NCBI RefSeq assembly: GCF_018771565.1 | Contig: NZ_CP076326.1 | Coordinates: 1,674,001-1,738,000, forward strand | Direction of reading: 5' to 3' | Length of the DNA stretch: 64,000 nt | Origin: Thermoflexus hugenholtzii | GTDB lineage: Bacteria; Chloroflexota; Anaerolineae; Thermoflexales; Thermoflexaceae | Shown: piece after piece, positions 1 through 8,298 of the stretch | How the letters are laid out: each line of letters starts with the position of its first letter | How positions within the stretch are numbered: the first letter of the stretch is position 1 | The notes under the pieces: model-generated | What the model saw: only the letters and a program-made list of their open reading frames with translations | The model's database searches: none | Told to the model about the DNA's origin: nothing | Position numbers and translations under genes: made by a program

Positions 1-156
1 GGCGAGGGAGCCTTCGGGGAGGGCGAGGGAGTCCGCCTCCTCGGGGGAGCAGGTCAGCACCTCCCACTCCGGCGACAGGGCCTCCAGGAGGTCTGCCAGC
101 CCGAGGGGTTCCGCCTCCCGGATCACCACCAGGATCCGACCGCCGGGTTCCGCCAT
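1..156 (-). CDS. N-terminal fragment of a possible receiver-like protein (cut by window edge)
   Basis: Only the first 52 codons are in the window; the rest lies beyond position 1. The start begins MAEPGGRILVV, followed by a stretch that could form a beta strand, helix and strand (RILVVIREAEPLGLADLLEA, then WEVLTC). This is how CheY-like receiver domains often open, but the acidic pair after the first strand is not clear (VIRE instead of a V-D-D type motif). It lies 9 bases downstream of the 90-residue gene on the same strand and probably belongs to that operon. The function cannot be assigned; a degenerate receiver or a small alpha/beta domain are equally possible. Confidence 0.45.
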   Translation of the reverse strand, partial: MAEPGGRILVVIREAEPLGLADLLEALSPEWEVLTCSPEEADSLALPEGSLA

Positions 157-165
157 CCCGCGCCC

Positions 166-438
166 TCAGAACAGCAGATCCGTGAGATCCCGCTCGCGGA
201 GCAGACGCCGGCGCCACGCGTGGATCTGGGGCACGATGAAGGGGAGCAGGCGCATGCAGTAATAGGGCGGGATGATGGGGACGCCGACCAGATCCCCAAA
301 GGTGATGAGCAGGAAGAGATGCTCCATGGATCCCCGCTGTCGGATGTGCGCCCGCACCATGTCGTGCAGCGCCATCCCGTAAAGGATCTCCCCGATGGCC
401 CGCCCCAGACGCCGCACCGGATCCCATGCCACCGTCAT
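166..438 (-). CDS. Small hypothetical membrane-associated protein (90 aa)
   Basis: A short protein I cannot assign to a named family. The middle (about residues 35-70) is hydrophobic and Pro/Tyr-rich (GVPIIPPYYCMRLLPFIVP), flanked by Arg-rich segments, so it probably sits on or in the membrane with basic ends inside. A GGGAGGG Shine-Dalgarno lies 8 bases before the ATG, which favours a real gene. It is 34 bases downstream of the roadblock-nucleotidyltransferase gene and 9 bases upstream of the truncated gene at the window edge, so the set is probably co-transcribed. A role in a membrane complex with the roadblock proteins is only a guess from neighbourhood. Confidence 0.6.
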   Translation of the reverse strand: MTVAWDPVRRLGRAIGEILYGMALHDMVRAHIRQRGSMEHLFLLITFGDLVGVPIIPPYYCMRLLPFIVPQIHAWRRRLLRERDLTDLLF

Positions 439-472
439 CGCCCAGCCCTCCCTTCCGCGCAGATTCCACGGT

Positions 473-1645
473 TCACCCCATGGCCAAGTCCGGCCGCGGT
501 CCCTCCTCCACCCGGAGGGGCGTCTGATACCAGCGCGCCGCCTCCCCCAGGCGGGCCCGCATCTGCCAGCCCAGGCTCTTGGGGGCCGCCTCGATCGCCT
601 GGCGGATCCGCTCCAACCGTCGCTGGACCGGCTCCCGCGCCGCCTCCTCCCAGCCGGCGACGGCCCGGGCCGTCCGCTCCAGGTTCATGGTCACGGTGCG
701 ATACCAGCCCCAGTCGTCCGCGCAAAGCGCGACGATGGCCCGCAGGTCCACCGCCTCCGCCTGTTCCCCCTCCACGACCTCATGGTCCAGCAGGAGGACG
801 GCGATCTCCAGGAGGTCCGCCTCTCCAGCCTCCACGGCCTGCAGGCGGGAGAGCAGGAGATACGCCGGGGGCAGCGTAACCTCCTCCCGGGTCAGGACGG
901 AGGCGAACTCCAGGCGATGATACATCTCGTAGGCGTCCAGGAAGACGTCCACCGGCCATCCGGTCTCCGGCTTGCGGAAGTGCAGGCGCCGGGCGCCGTA
1001 GAAGGCGTTGAACCGGACGAAGGGCTCATACCCCTGATCCTGCAGGAAGGCTTCCACGGCCCGCCGCTCGCGGGAGGACCCCGCCAGCTCCAGCCCGACG
1101 AAGGCGGGGACCGGCAGGCGCTGGAGGGCGGAGGGGCAGTGATGGGCGACCCCCACGCTCCCCAGCAGCCGCAGGGTGATCCCCTGCGCTCGGGCGGCCT
1201 CCACCAGACGCCGGCCCTCCTGAACCAGATCCTGGATCACCGGGGAGACCCGCGGGACGGCAGGGCGAGGCCGGCGGGGAGCGGCCGGCCGCTCTGAGCG
1301 CTCCTTCAACGCCGCGGTCAGCGAGCGGATCACCGGGCCCAGGGCCAGGTTCAACAGCGGAAGGTTCACGGAACGAGCGCAGCAGAGGGCCAGGAAGCCG
1401 CCGGGCAACCGCCGGAGGATCAGGCGGCCTGCGGCGAACACCAGGTCCACCTCCTGGATGCGCCGTCGGGAGGTCTCCAGGGCCTCCATGGTCCGGGCGG
1501 CGATGCGCACCGCGGAGGCCAGGGCCTCCGGGGCGTAACGCTCCGGGAGCGTGTGGGCCAGGATCGTCCCCTCCTCCGTGAACAGGATCCCGCCCTCCAC
1601 GCCCGGGATGGCGTTCACCTCCTGCAACGCCTCCTCCACTCCCAT
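473..1645 (-). CDS. Roadblock/LC7 domain fused to a degenerate nucleotidyltransferase
   Basis: Residues 1-115 look like a roadblock/LC7 domain (GGILFTEEGTILA, then VDLVFAAGRLILRRLPGG). Such domains usually dimerise and bind small Ras-like GTPases, as MglB does. A Pro/Arg-rich linker follows, and residues 155-390 resemble a nucleotidyltransferase family seen in actinobacteria and Chloroflexota (LRLLGSVGVAHHCPSA, GYEPFVRFNAFYGARRL, WPVDVFLD, DDWGWYRT). In that family, as I remember it, an Asp-x-Asp pair follows the first motif. Here the matching stretch reads GLELAG (residues 184-189), so the metal-binding pair appears lost, although D233 remains. A pseudo-enzyme or ligand-sensing role is therefore more likely than catalysis. 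It is adjacent to a second roadblock gene on the same strand. Confidence 0.7.
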   Translation of the reverse strand: MGVEEALQEVNAIPGVEGGILFTEEGTILAHTLPERYAPEALASAVRIAARTMEALETSRRRIQEVDLVFAAGRLILRRLPGGFLALCCARSVNLPLLNLALGPVIRSLTAALKERSERPAAPRRPRPAVPRVSPVIQDLVQEGRRLVEAARAQGITLRLLGSVGVAHHCPSALQRLPVPAFVGLELAGSSRERRAVEAFLQDQGYEPFVRFNAFYGARRLHFRKPETGWPVDVFLDAYEMYHRLEFASVLTREEVTLPPAYLLLSRLQAVEAGEADLLEIAVLLLDHEVVEGEQAEAVDLRAIVALCADDWGWYRTVTMNLERTARAVAGWEEAAREPVQRRLERIRQAIEAAPKSLGWQMRARLGEAARWYQTPLRVEEGPRPDLAMG

Positions 1646-1687
1646 CCTCTGCCCCCTTTCCCCACACGAGAAGTCCGCCCTCAGGGC

Positions 1688-2341
1688 TCACGAGAGCCGG
1701 CCGGGGAGCTCGGCGAGCACCAGCGCCGGGGAGGCCTGGGGGGAAAGCACCAGGCCGACGATGAAAGGGGGATGGCGGAAGATCAGCAACCGGCGCTGAG
1801 GCTCCGCGACCACCGCGTGCTCGAAGGCCCCCATCGGGAGGAACCCGGCCAGGGTTTCGGCCGCGGCGGCCAGGTAGACCGTGAGGGCGCCTTCCGCTTC
1901 CCCCTTCCCTTCCGGGACATCTGCCGCCAGCACCACGCCATCCGGGCCGGCCACCACCACCCCCATGACGCCCTCGATGGCTTTCAGGCGGGAGACCATC
2001 TCCCCGGGGGGGAGCGAGCGCGGGCCTGTGGGCTCCGGAGCGGCGGCTCGCTGCATCCCTTCCAGGAGCAGATCCTGCCAGGGGCGATAGAGGGTGCGCT
2101 CGGGGCTGCGGACTTCATCCTCGAGGGTGAACTGCCCATCGGTCCAGCGCAGCAATCTCCACAACGCCGGCTCCCCTTTCAGCTCCCCGCACACCGCATG
2201 GACGAGCTCGCCGTCGGAGAAGTAGAGCTCGCCCTCCAGGTCCCCGTGGCGGAGCCGGAGCCGGGCCGCGGCCCGGGAGCGACACCCGGTTTCGATCAGC
2301 GCGGCCAGCGGGATCTCCCGCAGGCTCCCCGTGGTCGCCAT
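1688..2341 (-). CDS. DUF4388 (PATAN-like) and roadblock/LC7 domain protein
   Basis: The N-terminal half (about residues 5-90) has the DUF4388 pattern: a short sequence leading to LYFSDGELVHAVCG and GEPALWRLLRWTDGQFTLE. This domain is common in two-component and gliding-type signalling proteins. Residues 105-215 form a second roadblock-like domain (KAIEGVMGVVVAGPDGVVLAA, RRLLIFRHPPFIVGLVLS). AGAGGAGG sits 6 bases before the ATG. It is the first gene of the minus-strand operon that continues with the roadblock-nucleotidyltransferase protein 42 bases downstream, so two different roadblock proteins are made together and may form a heterodimer. No MglA-type GTPase is visible in the window. Confidence 0.75.
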   Translation of the reverse strand: MATTGSLREIPLAALIETGCRSRAAARLRLRHGDLEGELYFSDGELVHAVCGELKGEPALWRLLRWTDGQFTLEDEVRSPERTLYRPWQDLLLEGMQRAAAPEPTGPRSLPPGEMVSRLKAIEGVMGVVVAGPDGVVLAADVPEGKGEAEGALTVYLAAAAETLAGFLPMGAFEHAVVAEPQRRLLIFRHPPFIVGLVLSPQASPALVLAELPGRLS

Positions 2342-2394
2342 CGCCGCCTCCTCTTCCGGAGGATCGGCCGCGATGCGCCGGCGATGATGGCTCC

Positions 2395-2424
2395 AGTTTA
2401 TCCCGACTTCCCGGTCTCTGGCAA
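2395..2424 (-). promoter_or_regulatory. Possible sigma70-type promoter for the roadblock operon
   Basis: On the minus strand TTGCCA (2419-2424) and TAAACT (2395-2400) are separated by 18 bases and lie about 55 bases upstream of the DUF4388-roadblock start. The match is partial, but this is the most AT-rich stretch of the 127-bp gap between that gene and the WecA-type gene. Confidence 0.35.
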
Positions 2425-2468
2425 GAGCAACCTTACCTTAAAGGAAACCGTCCGGAAACGCGGGGACG

Positions 2469-3506
2469 TTACACCGGGCTCTCCGGGGGGGCCTGGCGGA
2501 GGACCCACAGGAGGAGGCCCGCCAGCAGCAGGAGGGCGAGGGCCTTGTAGAGGGCGGAGGGGATCAAGAGCGCGATCCCGCCGGCTATGGCGGCAAAGCT
2601 GTAGTAGGTCAAGAGGATACGCCCGGGGGACCATCCGGCGTCCAGCAGGCGGAAGTGCAGGTGATCTCGTCCGCCCTGGGTGGGCCGTCGCCCCCGGCGC
2701 CATCGGTAGGCGATCAGCCAGGCCACGTCGGCGATGGGCAGGGCCATCGCCATCACCACGGTGGCCACCTTCGCCCCCCCGATGATGGCCAGGACCCCCA
2801 GGACGTATCCCAGGAAGAGGGCGCCGGAGGACCCCAGGAACAGGCGGGCGGGCGGCCGGTTGAAGAGGAGGAACCCCAGGCAGGCGCCCGCCAGGGCGGC
2901 GGGCAGGAGCGCCACGCTGTGCTGGGGCGGGTCCAGCCGGTATCCGGCGTGCAGGAAGAGCACCGCCGCCACGATGGCCACCACCCCCCCGGCCAGCCCG
3001 TCCACCCCGTCCAGCCAGTTCACCGTGTTCATCATCCCTATCAGCCAGAAGACTGTGAGCAGCACCACCACCGGAGGCGGGAAATAAAGCGGCCGGCCGG
3101 TCAGGGGATTGTTCACGTATTCGATGAAGATGAGGAAAGGGAGGGCCAGCAGGGCGATGAGGGCCTGGCCGAGGAACTGGGGCCCCGGGGGGAGCTCCCG
3201 ACGGTCGTCGATCAGCCCCAGGATCAGGCTCAGGGTCCCCCCCAGCAGCAGCCCGGTCAGGCGGATGACCTCTTTCGGATCGAAACGGGGGATCGGCAAC
3301 AGCTGGGCGAAGAGGACCGTTAGGGTGAAGGCCAGCCAAAGAGCCAGGCCTCCGGACCGGGGGATCTCCCCGCGATGGCGTCGGCGTCCGCCCGGGCGGT
3401 CGATCATCCCCAGGCGGCGGCCGAAGCGCTCCGCCAGCGGCGACAGCGCGGCGGAGAGCCCGAAGGCCAGCAAGAACACGCTGAGGGCCGCCAGGGGGAA
3501 GCGCAT
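2469..3506 (-). CDS. WecA/MraY-type polyprenyl-phosphate sugar-1-phosphate transferase
   Basis: A 345-residue polytopic membrane protein of the family that transfers a UDP-sugar phosphate (usually GlcNAc-1-P) to undecaprenyl phosphate, the first step in lipid-linked glycan synthesis. Visible signatures are the cytoplasmic Asp pair in LGLIDDRREL, the motif NTVNWLDGVDGLAGG, and a C-terminal GGRDHLHFRLLDAG that matches the His-x-His motif of WecA and TagO proteins. About ten hydrophobic segments fit the family. The open frame extends further upstream, but the ATG at 3506 is preferred because the protein then opens directly with transmembrane segment 1. It lies 13 bases downstream of a membrane-anchored unknown. 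MraY itself is less likely because of the HLHFR motif and the lack of cell-wall neighbours. Confidence 0.85.
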   Translation of the reverse strand: MRFPLAALSVFLLAFGLSAALSPLAERFGRRLGMIDRPGGRRRHRGEIPRSGGLALWLAFTLTVLFAQLLPIPRFDPKEVIRLTGLLLGGTLSLILGLIDDRRELPPGPQFLGQALIALLALPFLIFIEYVNNPLTGRPLYFPPPVVVLLTVFWLIGMMNTVNWLDGVDGLAGGVVAIVAAVLFLHAGYRLDPPQHSVALLPAALAGACLGFLLFNRPPARLFLGSSGALFLGYVLGVLAIIGGAKVATVVMAMALPIADVAWLIAYRWRRGRRPTQGGRDHLHFRLLDAGWSPGRILLTYYSFAAIAGGIALLIPSALYKALALLLLAGLLLWVLRQAPPESPV

Positions 3507-3519
3507 TCGGCGTCCCCGC

Positions 3520-4173
3520 TCACTCTTCCGGGCTTCGGACGACCCGCTCGGCGATGCGGCGGAGCTGCTGGAAGACCTCCCGCGCGGGGAACTGACGGTC
3601 CATGGGGAAGCCGATGTGGATCTGCAGGTGATGGGGCTCGTTGCGCCGCACCGAGAGCCGGGCGACATAGGGGCAGAAGCGGGCGAGGTCGTTCAGGCAC
3701 TCGGTGATCACACGGGGCGCGTGCGGCCCATGATAAGCCAGGCGCCCGCCGGCCAGATCCATGGCCTCCCAATCCCGCCAGACGATGCGCTGAAGGATCT
3801 CCCGGCCCGTCCACATCGTGGGGTTGCCCCATTCCCCTTCGAAAGCCGGCGGCTGGCGCAGGCGCGCCCGCAGGATCATCAGATCCCGGCGCCCCCGCCA
3901 GCGGGAGAACAGCCAGAGGAACGGCACATCCCGGGGCTCGAAGACCAGCAGGATCTCCACCTCCCGGAACGGGGGCTTCGCCTCCCGCATCCCCAGGCGG
4001 ACCAGGGAGGTTCCCACCCACTGCAGGGTGGTCCGCTCGCTGAGGAGAGGAAGCCCCTCGCGCATCCAGCGCAGGAGGCGCTGGCCCTTGTGCACGTTCC
4101 ACTGCATCCCCAGGAAGAACCACCCGACCACCACCACGGCCAGGGTCATCGCCACCGGCACGCCCAGATCCAT
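3520..4173 (-). CDS. Membrane-anchored hypothetical protein (217 aa)
   Basis: One N-terminal transmembrane helix (about residues 5-23, ending GWFFLGMQ) is followed by a soluble domain of about 190 residues rich in Arg and Trp. The soluble part has alternating strands and helices, such as VEILLVFEPRDVPFLWLF and HLQIHIGFPMDRQFP, without a motif I recognise. The start is the first ATG, with a GGGCGGG stretch directly upstream. The gene precedes the WecA-type transferase by 13 bases on the same strand and is likely co-transcribed with it, so a role in envelope glycan assembly is possible but unsupported by motifs. Confidence 0.65.
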   Translation of the reverse strand: MDLGVPVAMTLAVVVVGWFFLGMQWNVHKGQRLLRWMREGLPLLSERTTLQWVGTSLVRLGMREAKPPFREVEILLVFEPRDVPFLWLFSRWRGRRDLMILRARLRQPPAFEGEWGNPTMWTGREILQRIVWRDWEAMDLAGGRLAYHGPHAPRVITECLNDLARFCPYVARLSVRRNEPHHLQIHIGFPMDRQFPAREVFQQLRRIAERVVRSPEE

Positions 4174-4304
4174 CCCGCCCGCTCCTTCCGCGGTTTCTTC
4201 CCATCATACACTAGAGATCCTTCGATCTGCCAGACCCCCGAGAGCAGAGCCGGCGCCGGGGATTTTCGGGATTGGAGAAATCGGGGCGGAAGCCACCTAC
4301 CGGA

Positions 4305-4362
4305 AGTGGGAGCGGCTTCAGCCGCGACGGAAGACGGAAGTCGGGGCTAAAGCTCCTCCTAC
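4305..4362. repeat. Interspersed imperfect palindrome (AGTGGGAGCGGCTTCAGCCG type)
   Basis: The left arm GTGGGAGCGGCTTCAGCC and the right arm GGGGCTAAAGCTCCTCCTAC are near-complementary around a GACGGAAGACGGAAGT core. Elements of this style (GTAGGAGCGGCTTCAGCC and its complement) recur in intergenic DNA of many GC-rich bacteria. It lies in the 289-bp gap between the membrane-anchored unknown and the alcohol dehydrogenase. The rest of that gap holds the terminator at 4400-4440 and otherwise nothing I can interpret. Confidence 0.55.
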
Positions 4363-4399
4363 GGAACCAATCCTCCGCTCTCAGAGGCCGCTACTGTCA

Positions 4400-4440
4400 G
4401 AAAAAAGTGAGGGAGGATCCGCGCAGGTCCTCCCCCACTT
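4400..4440 (-). terminator. Intrinsic terminator of the Liv/dehydrogenase cluster
   Basis: Read on the minus strand, a 15-16 bp stem (AAGTGGGGGAGGACC with GGATCCTCCCTCACTT, one or two mismatches, 5-base loop) is followed directly by a T run. It starts 23 bases after the stop codon of the alcohol dehydrogenase. It is the most canonical rho-independent terminator in the window and marks the end of the long minus-strand cluster. Confidence 0.85.
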
Positions 4441-4462
4441 ATCCTCTCTTCCTCGGAATCCG

Positions 4463-5599
4463 TTACGCGGCCCCCAGCCGCACCACCTGGCGCACCACCT
4501 CGCCGCGGGCCAGAGCATCAAACCCCTCATTGATCTCCTCCAGGCGGATCAGGCGGCTTAGGAGCAGGTCCACCGGGAGCCGGCCCGCCTGATAGAGGGT
4601 CAGGAACCGCGGGAGATCCCGACGGGGAACCGCCGAGCCCATATAGGAACCCTTGATGGTTCGCTCCTCGCCCACGATGCTCACCGCCGGGACGCTGAAC
4701 ATGCGCTCGGGATGCGGGAGACCGATGGGGATGGTGGTGCCCCCGCGGCGGGTGGCCTGGTAAGCCTGGATCAGCACCCGCTCGCTGCCGACGCTCTCGA
4801 AGGCGTAGTGGACCCCTCCCCCGGTGAGATCCCGAATCGCGGCGACCGGATCGGTCTCCTGCGCGTTCACCCCGTGGGTCGCTCCCGCTTTCCGGGCCAG
4901 CTCCAGCTTTTCAGGCCGGACGTCCACCGCGATGATGGGATAGGCGCCGGCCAGGTGAGCGCCCATCACGACGCTGAGGCCCACGCCGCCCAGCCCGAAG
5001 ACCGCCACGCTCATCCCGGGCTCCACCCGCGCGGTGTTCACCACCGCCCCCACCCCGGTCATCACCGCGCATCCGAACAGGGCCGCCTTCTCCAGGGGGA
5101 TCTCCGGATCGATTCGGATCAGGGATTCCTGGGCGGCCACGGTGAAACGGGAGAAGGCGGAGACGCCCAGATGATGGTGGAGGGGCTCCCCCGCGGCGTT
5201 CCGGAAGCGCCGCGCTCCGCTGAGCAGCGTTCCGGCCGCGTTCGCCCGGTTGCCGTTCTCGCACAGGACGGGGCGGCCAATGGCGCAGTAGAAGCACCGG
5301 CCGCACATGGGGACGAAGGAGAAGACCACGTGGTCCCCCGGCCGCAACTCATGGACGCCCGGGCCGACCTCCCGCACGATCCCGGCGGCCTCGTGGCCCA
5401 GGACCATCGGCATGGGCCGCGGCCGGGAGCCATCGATCACCGAGAGGTCCGAATGGCACAGGCCGGCGGCCGCCACCTCCACCAGCACCTCCCCGGGCCC
5501 CGGCCCCTCCAGCTCCACCTCCTCCACGGAAAGCGGCCGGGATTCGCGATAGGGCGCCGGCCGCCCCATCTCGTAAAGGACCGCTGCCAGCGTTTTCAT
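4463..5599 (-). CDS. Zinc-dependent medium-chain alcohol dehydrogenase
   Basis: A 378-residue MDR-family NAD(P)-dependent alcohol dehydrogenase that probably interconverts an alcohol and its aldehyde or ketone. The catalytic zinc ligands are C48 (LCHSD), H69-E70 (GHEAAG) and C177 (FGCAVMTG). The structural zinc site has the four cysteines C99, C102, C105 and C113. The Rossmann glycine motif GLGGVG is at 202-207. Length and the position of both zinc sites match class III-like and aryl-alcohol dehydrogenases. It lies 14 bases downstream of an aldehyde dehydrogenase, so the pair probably carries out alcohol-to-acid oxidation in sequence. It is the last gene of the minus-strand transport and catabolism cluster, just before a strong terminator. 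The substrate is unknown. Confidence 0.9.
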   Translation of the reverse strand: MKTLAAVLYEMGRPAPYRESRPLSVEEVELEGPGPGEVLVEVAAAGLCHSDLSVIDGSRPRPMPMVLGHEAAGIVREVGPGVHELRPGDHVVFSFVPMCGRCFYCAIGRPVLCENGNRANAAGTLLSGARRFRNAAGEPLHHHLGVSAFSRFTVAAQESLIRIDPEIPLEKAALFGCAVMTGVGAVVNTARVEPGMSVAVFGLGGVGLSVVMGAHLAGAYPIIAVDVRPEKLELARKAGATHGVNAQETDPVAAIRDLTGGGVHYAFESVGSERVLIQAYQATRRGGTTIPIGLPHPERMFSVPAVSIVGEERTIKGSYMGSAVPRRDLPRFLTLYQAGRLPVDLLLSRLIRLEEINEGFDALARGEVVRQVVRLGAA

Positions 5600-5613
5600 C
5601 CCTCACCTCCTGA

Positions 5614-7065
5614 TCACGGGGCGGGGCGGATGACCACCATGTGGACGTGGGTCATCTCCTCGATGGCATAGCGCACCCCTTCCCGCCCCAGTCCGCTTCC
5701 CTTCACCCCGCCGTAGGGCATATGGTCCGCCCGGAAGCTGGGGGTGTCGTTGATGATGATGCCGCCGAAATCGAGCCCCTGGACCGCCCGCAGCACCCGG
5801 TTGATATCCCGGGTGAAGACGGCTACCTGGAGCCCGTATTCGGTGGCGTTGGCGGCGGCGATGGCCTCCTCGAAGTCATGGGCCTCCAGCACCGAAGCCA
5901 CCGGCCCGAAGACCTCCTCCCGCACCACCCGCATCTCGGGCCGCACCCGGATCAGGACGGTGGGCCACACCACCGGCCCCTCCCGCCGGCCCCCGGTGAC
6001 GGCCTGGGCGCCGCCGCCCAGGGCCTCCTGGATCCATCCCTCCACCCGCATGGCCTCTCGCTCGTCGATGAGCGGCCCCACATCCACCCGCTCGTCCAGG
6101 GGATCCCCTACCACCATCTCGGCAGCGGCGCGGCTGAAGGTCTCCACCAGCGGCTCATAGATCCGGCGCACCCCGTAGATCCGCTGCACCGAGATGCACA
6201 CCTGGCCGGAGTTGTAGAAGGCCCCCACCGCCAGCCGCCGCGCCACCCAATCCAGATCCTGGACGTCCTCAGCGACGATGACGGGGGTGGTGTTGCCCAG
6301 CTCCAGGGTCAGCTTCTTGATCCCCACCACCCGGGTCAGGCGCTCCCCGACGGCGCGGCTCCCGGTGAAACTCACCTTCCCCACCCCTGGATGGGCCGCC
6401 AGCCACTCCCCGACGGTGCCCCCGGGCCCGAAGATCAGGTTGAAGCCTCCGGCCGGCACCCCGGCGGCCTCCAGGACACGGGCGAGCAGGACAGCGGTGA
6501 GGGGGGTGGCGCTGGCCGGCTTGAGCACTACGGCGTTCCCCGCCGCCAGGGCCGGGGCAACTTTGTGGGCCACCAGGTTGAGGGGGAAGTTGAAAGGCGA
6601 GATGGCGGCCACCACGCCCACCGGCCGCCGCACGTAGAACCCGAAATATCCCTCCCCCGCGGGCACCGCGTCCAGGGGGATCACCTCCCCCTCGATCCGC
6701 CGGGCCTCCTCCGCGGCGATGGTGAAGGTCCAGATGGCCCGCTCCACCTCCGCGCGGGCCCACTTCAGCGCCTTCCCCGCCTCCGCGGCGATCAGCCGGG
6801 CGAACTCCTCCTTCCGCTCGCGGATCATCCCCGCCGCCCGCAGCAGGATCTCCGCCCGCCGCCAGGCCGGCAGGGCGGCCATGGCCTTGGCGCCCTCCTG
6901 GGCCGCGGCCACCGCCGCCTCCACGTCTTCCCGCCGCGCCTCGGGCACCTCCCCGATCACCTCGCCGGTGTATTTGTCCCGCACCGGGATCGGCGCCCCT
7001 CCATCCACCCACTGGCCCCCGATGAAGAGCCGGGCCGGGCCGAAGGTCACACGCTCCCGCACCAT
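5614..7065 (-). CDS. NAD(P)-dependent aldehyde dehydrogenase
   Basis: A 483-residue member of the aldehyde dehydrogenase superfamily, oxidising an aldehyde to its acid. The expected residues are present: the oxyanion-stabilising Asn in SPFNFP (N159), the general-base Glu in LELGNTTP (E255) and the nucleophilic Cys in SGQVCIS (C290). PVGVVAAISPFNFP and FGPVASV are also typical. The form resembles lactaldehyde, glyceraldehyde-3-phosphate (non-phosphorylating) and phosphonoacetaldehyde dehydrogenases, but motifs alone cannot separate these. It is flanked by a cytoplasmic periplasmic-binding-like protein upstream and an alcohol dehydrogenase downstream, which suggests it oxidises a product of the compound imported by the adjacent Liv-type transporter. 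Confidence 0.9.
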   Translation of the reverse strand: MVRERVTFGPARLFIGGQWVDGGAPIPVRDKYTGEVIGEVPEARREDVEAAVAAAQEGAKAMAALPAWRRAEILLRAAGMIRERKEEFARLIAAEAGKALKWARAEVERAIWTFTIAAEEARRIEGEVIPLDAVPAGEGYFGFYVRRPVGVVAAISPFNFPLNLVAHKVAPALAAGNAVVLKPASATPLTAVLLARVLEAAGVPAGGFNLIFGPGGTVGEWLAAHPGVGKVSFTGSRAVGERLTRVVGIKKLTLELGNTTPVIVAEDVQDLDWVARRLAVGAFYNSGQVCISVQRIYGVRRIYEPLVETFSRAAAEMVVGDPLDERVDVGPLIDEREAMRVEGWIQEALGGGAQAVTGGRREGPVVWPTVLIRVRPEMRVVREEVFGPVASVLEAHDFEEAIAAANATEYGLQVAVFTRDINRVLRAVQGLDFGGIIINDTPSFRADHMPYGGVKGSGLGREGVRYAIEEMTHVHMVVIRPAP

Positions 7066-7157
7066 GGCGCGCCTCCTCGTTTGGAATAGGATCCCATCGC
7101 GCAGGGCCTCCGCTTCTTCAGGTTACCATGGATCCGGAAAGCCCTGAGCCCGACGGC

Positions 7158-8297
7158 TCAAAAGATCCCCACCTCCGGGGGCGGGGTGATGGCCTCGCCC
7201 GGGAACGTCCAGATGGGATCCAGGATGCGAAAGGGATAGTCCGGATGGGACTTGGTCTCCCCCCAGACCACATCCGCCACCACCTGATGGTCCTCCCGGC
7301 GCAGCATGATCCGACCCATGGGGGCCTCGTAGCCGATCCCCTCCAGGTAAGGGATCAGGCCTTCCGGCTCCAGCGTCCCGGCCCGCCGGATCGCCCCGGC
7401 CAGCAGGCGGAGGCCCAGGTAGGCGTTCTGGGCGTTGTAGCTGGGATAGCGGCCGTAGCGCCGGAAGTAAGCCTCGACGAAGCGCCGGTTCTCCGGGGTG
7501 TCCGGCCACCGAAACCAGTAACGCGTGCCCACCCACAGCCCCTGGGGCATCTCGTTCCCCAGGGCCTCCAGCACCTCCAGAGCGGCCCCCAGCTCCATAA
7601 AGACCGCGCAGCGCCGGAACAGCCCCAGGGCCTGCCCCTGGCGGATCAGGCGGACCAGGTCGCCGCCCCACGAGGAGATCCAGAGGGCCTCCGCCCCCGA
7701 GCGCATCGCCTGCCGGATCCAGGGGGTGAGGTCTTCCGCCCCCGGCGGATGGAAGATCCCTTCGGGGAGGAGCTCGGCCTCCGGTTTGAGCTCCCGCAGG
7801 AAGCGAGAGAAATAGGCCCAGGAGAAGTAACCGAAGGAATAATCCGGGCCCAGAGTGGTCCATGTGGCATACGGCAAAGGGGCCACCAGAAGGGCGCCCG
7901 CCCGGGCGTTCTGGGCCACATTGATGCTGCAGCGGAACACATAGGGGTTGAAGAGCTCGCCGGTGATGCGAGGGCTGGCGGCATGCGTGACCATCAGCAC
8001 GCACCGGAGCTCCGGGAGCAAGGGGACCACCGCCTCGGCGACGGCGCTGGAGTCGATGCCGATGAACAGGCGGACCCCGAGCTCTCGGGCCATGCGGCGG
8101 ACGACCTCCACGGCGTGGGCGGGGTTTTTCTCGTCCTCGATGAGCAGCTCCACCGGCCGCCCCAGGAGGCCGCCGGCGGCGTTGATCTCCTCCGCCGCCA
8201 GCTCCAGGCCCTGCCGCGCGGAGGCCCCATAGGCGGCGGCCGCCCCGGAGAGGGCATACAGGGCGCCGATGCGGATGGCTCGCTCCGAGAGGCCCAT
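7158..8297 (-). CDS. Leu/Ile/Val-binding-type protein without a signal peptide
   Basis: A 379-residue type I periplasmic-binding-fold protein of the LivJ/AmiC group: IRIGALYALSGAAAAYG opens the first lobe, followed by AAEEINAAGGLLGRPVELL, and a second lobe with SYNAQNAYLGLRLL. Unlike the two lipoprotein binding proteins in this cluster it has no hydrophobic signal and no lipobox at either candidate start. The ATG at 8297 is chosen because GGGGAG lies just upstream and it starts one base after the livF stop. An export-less member recalls AmiC, the cytoplasmic amide sensor of Pseudomonas. It may therefore sense the imported ligand rather than deliver it. A missed upstream signal sequence is unlikely, since livF occupies that DNA. 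Confidence 0.75.
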   Translation of the reverse strand: MGLSERAIRIGALYALSGAAAAYGASARQGLELAAEEINAAGGLLGRPVELLIEDEKNPAHAVEVVRRMARELGVRLFIGIDSSAVAEAVVPLLPELRCVLMVTHAASPRITGELFNPYVFRCSINVAQNARAGALLVAPLPYATWTTLGPDYSFGYFSWAYFSRFLRELKPEAELLPEGIFHPPGAEDLTPWIRQAMRSGAEALWISSWGGDLVRLIRQGQALGLFRRCAVFMELGAALEVLEALGNEMPQGLWVGTRYWFRWPDTPENRRFVEAYFRRYGRYPSYNAQNAYLGLRLLAGAIRRAGTLEPEGLIPYLEGIGYEAPMGRIMLRREDHQVVADVVWGETKSHPDYPFRILDPIWTFPGEAITPPPEVGIF

Positions 8298-8298
8298 C

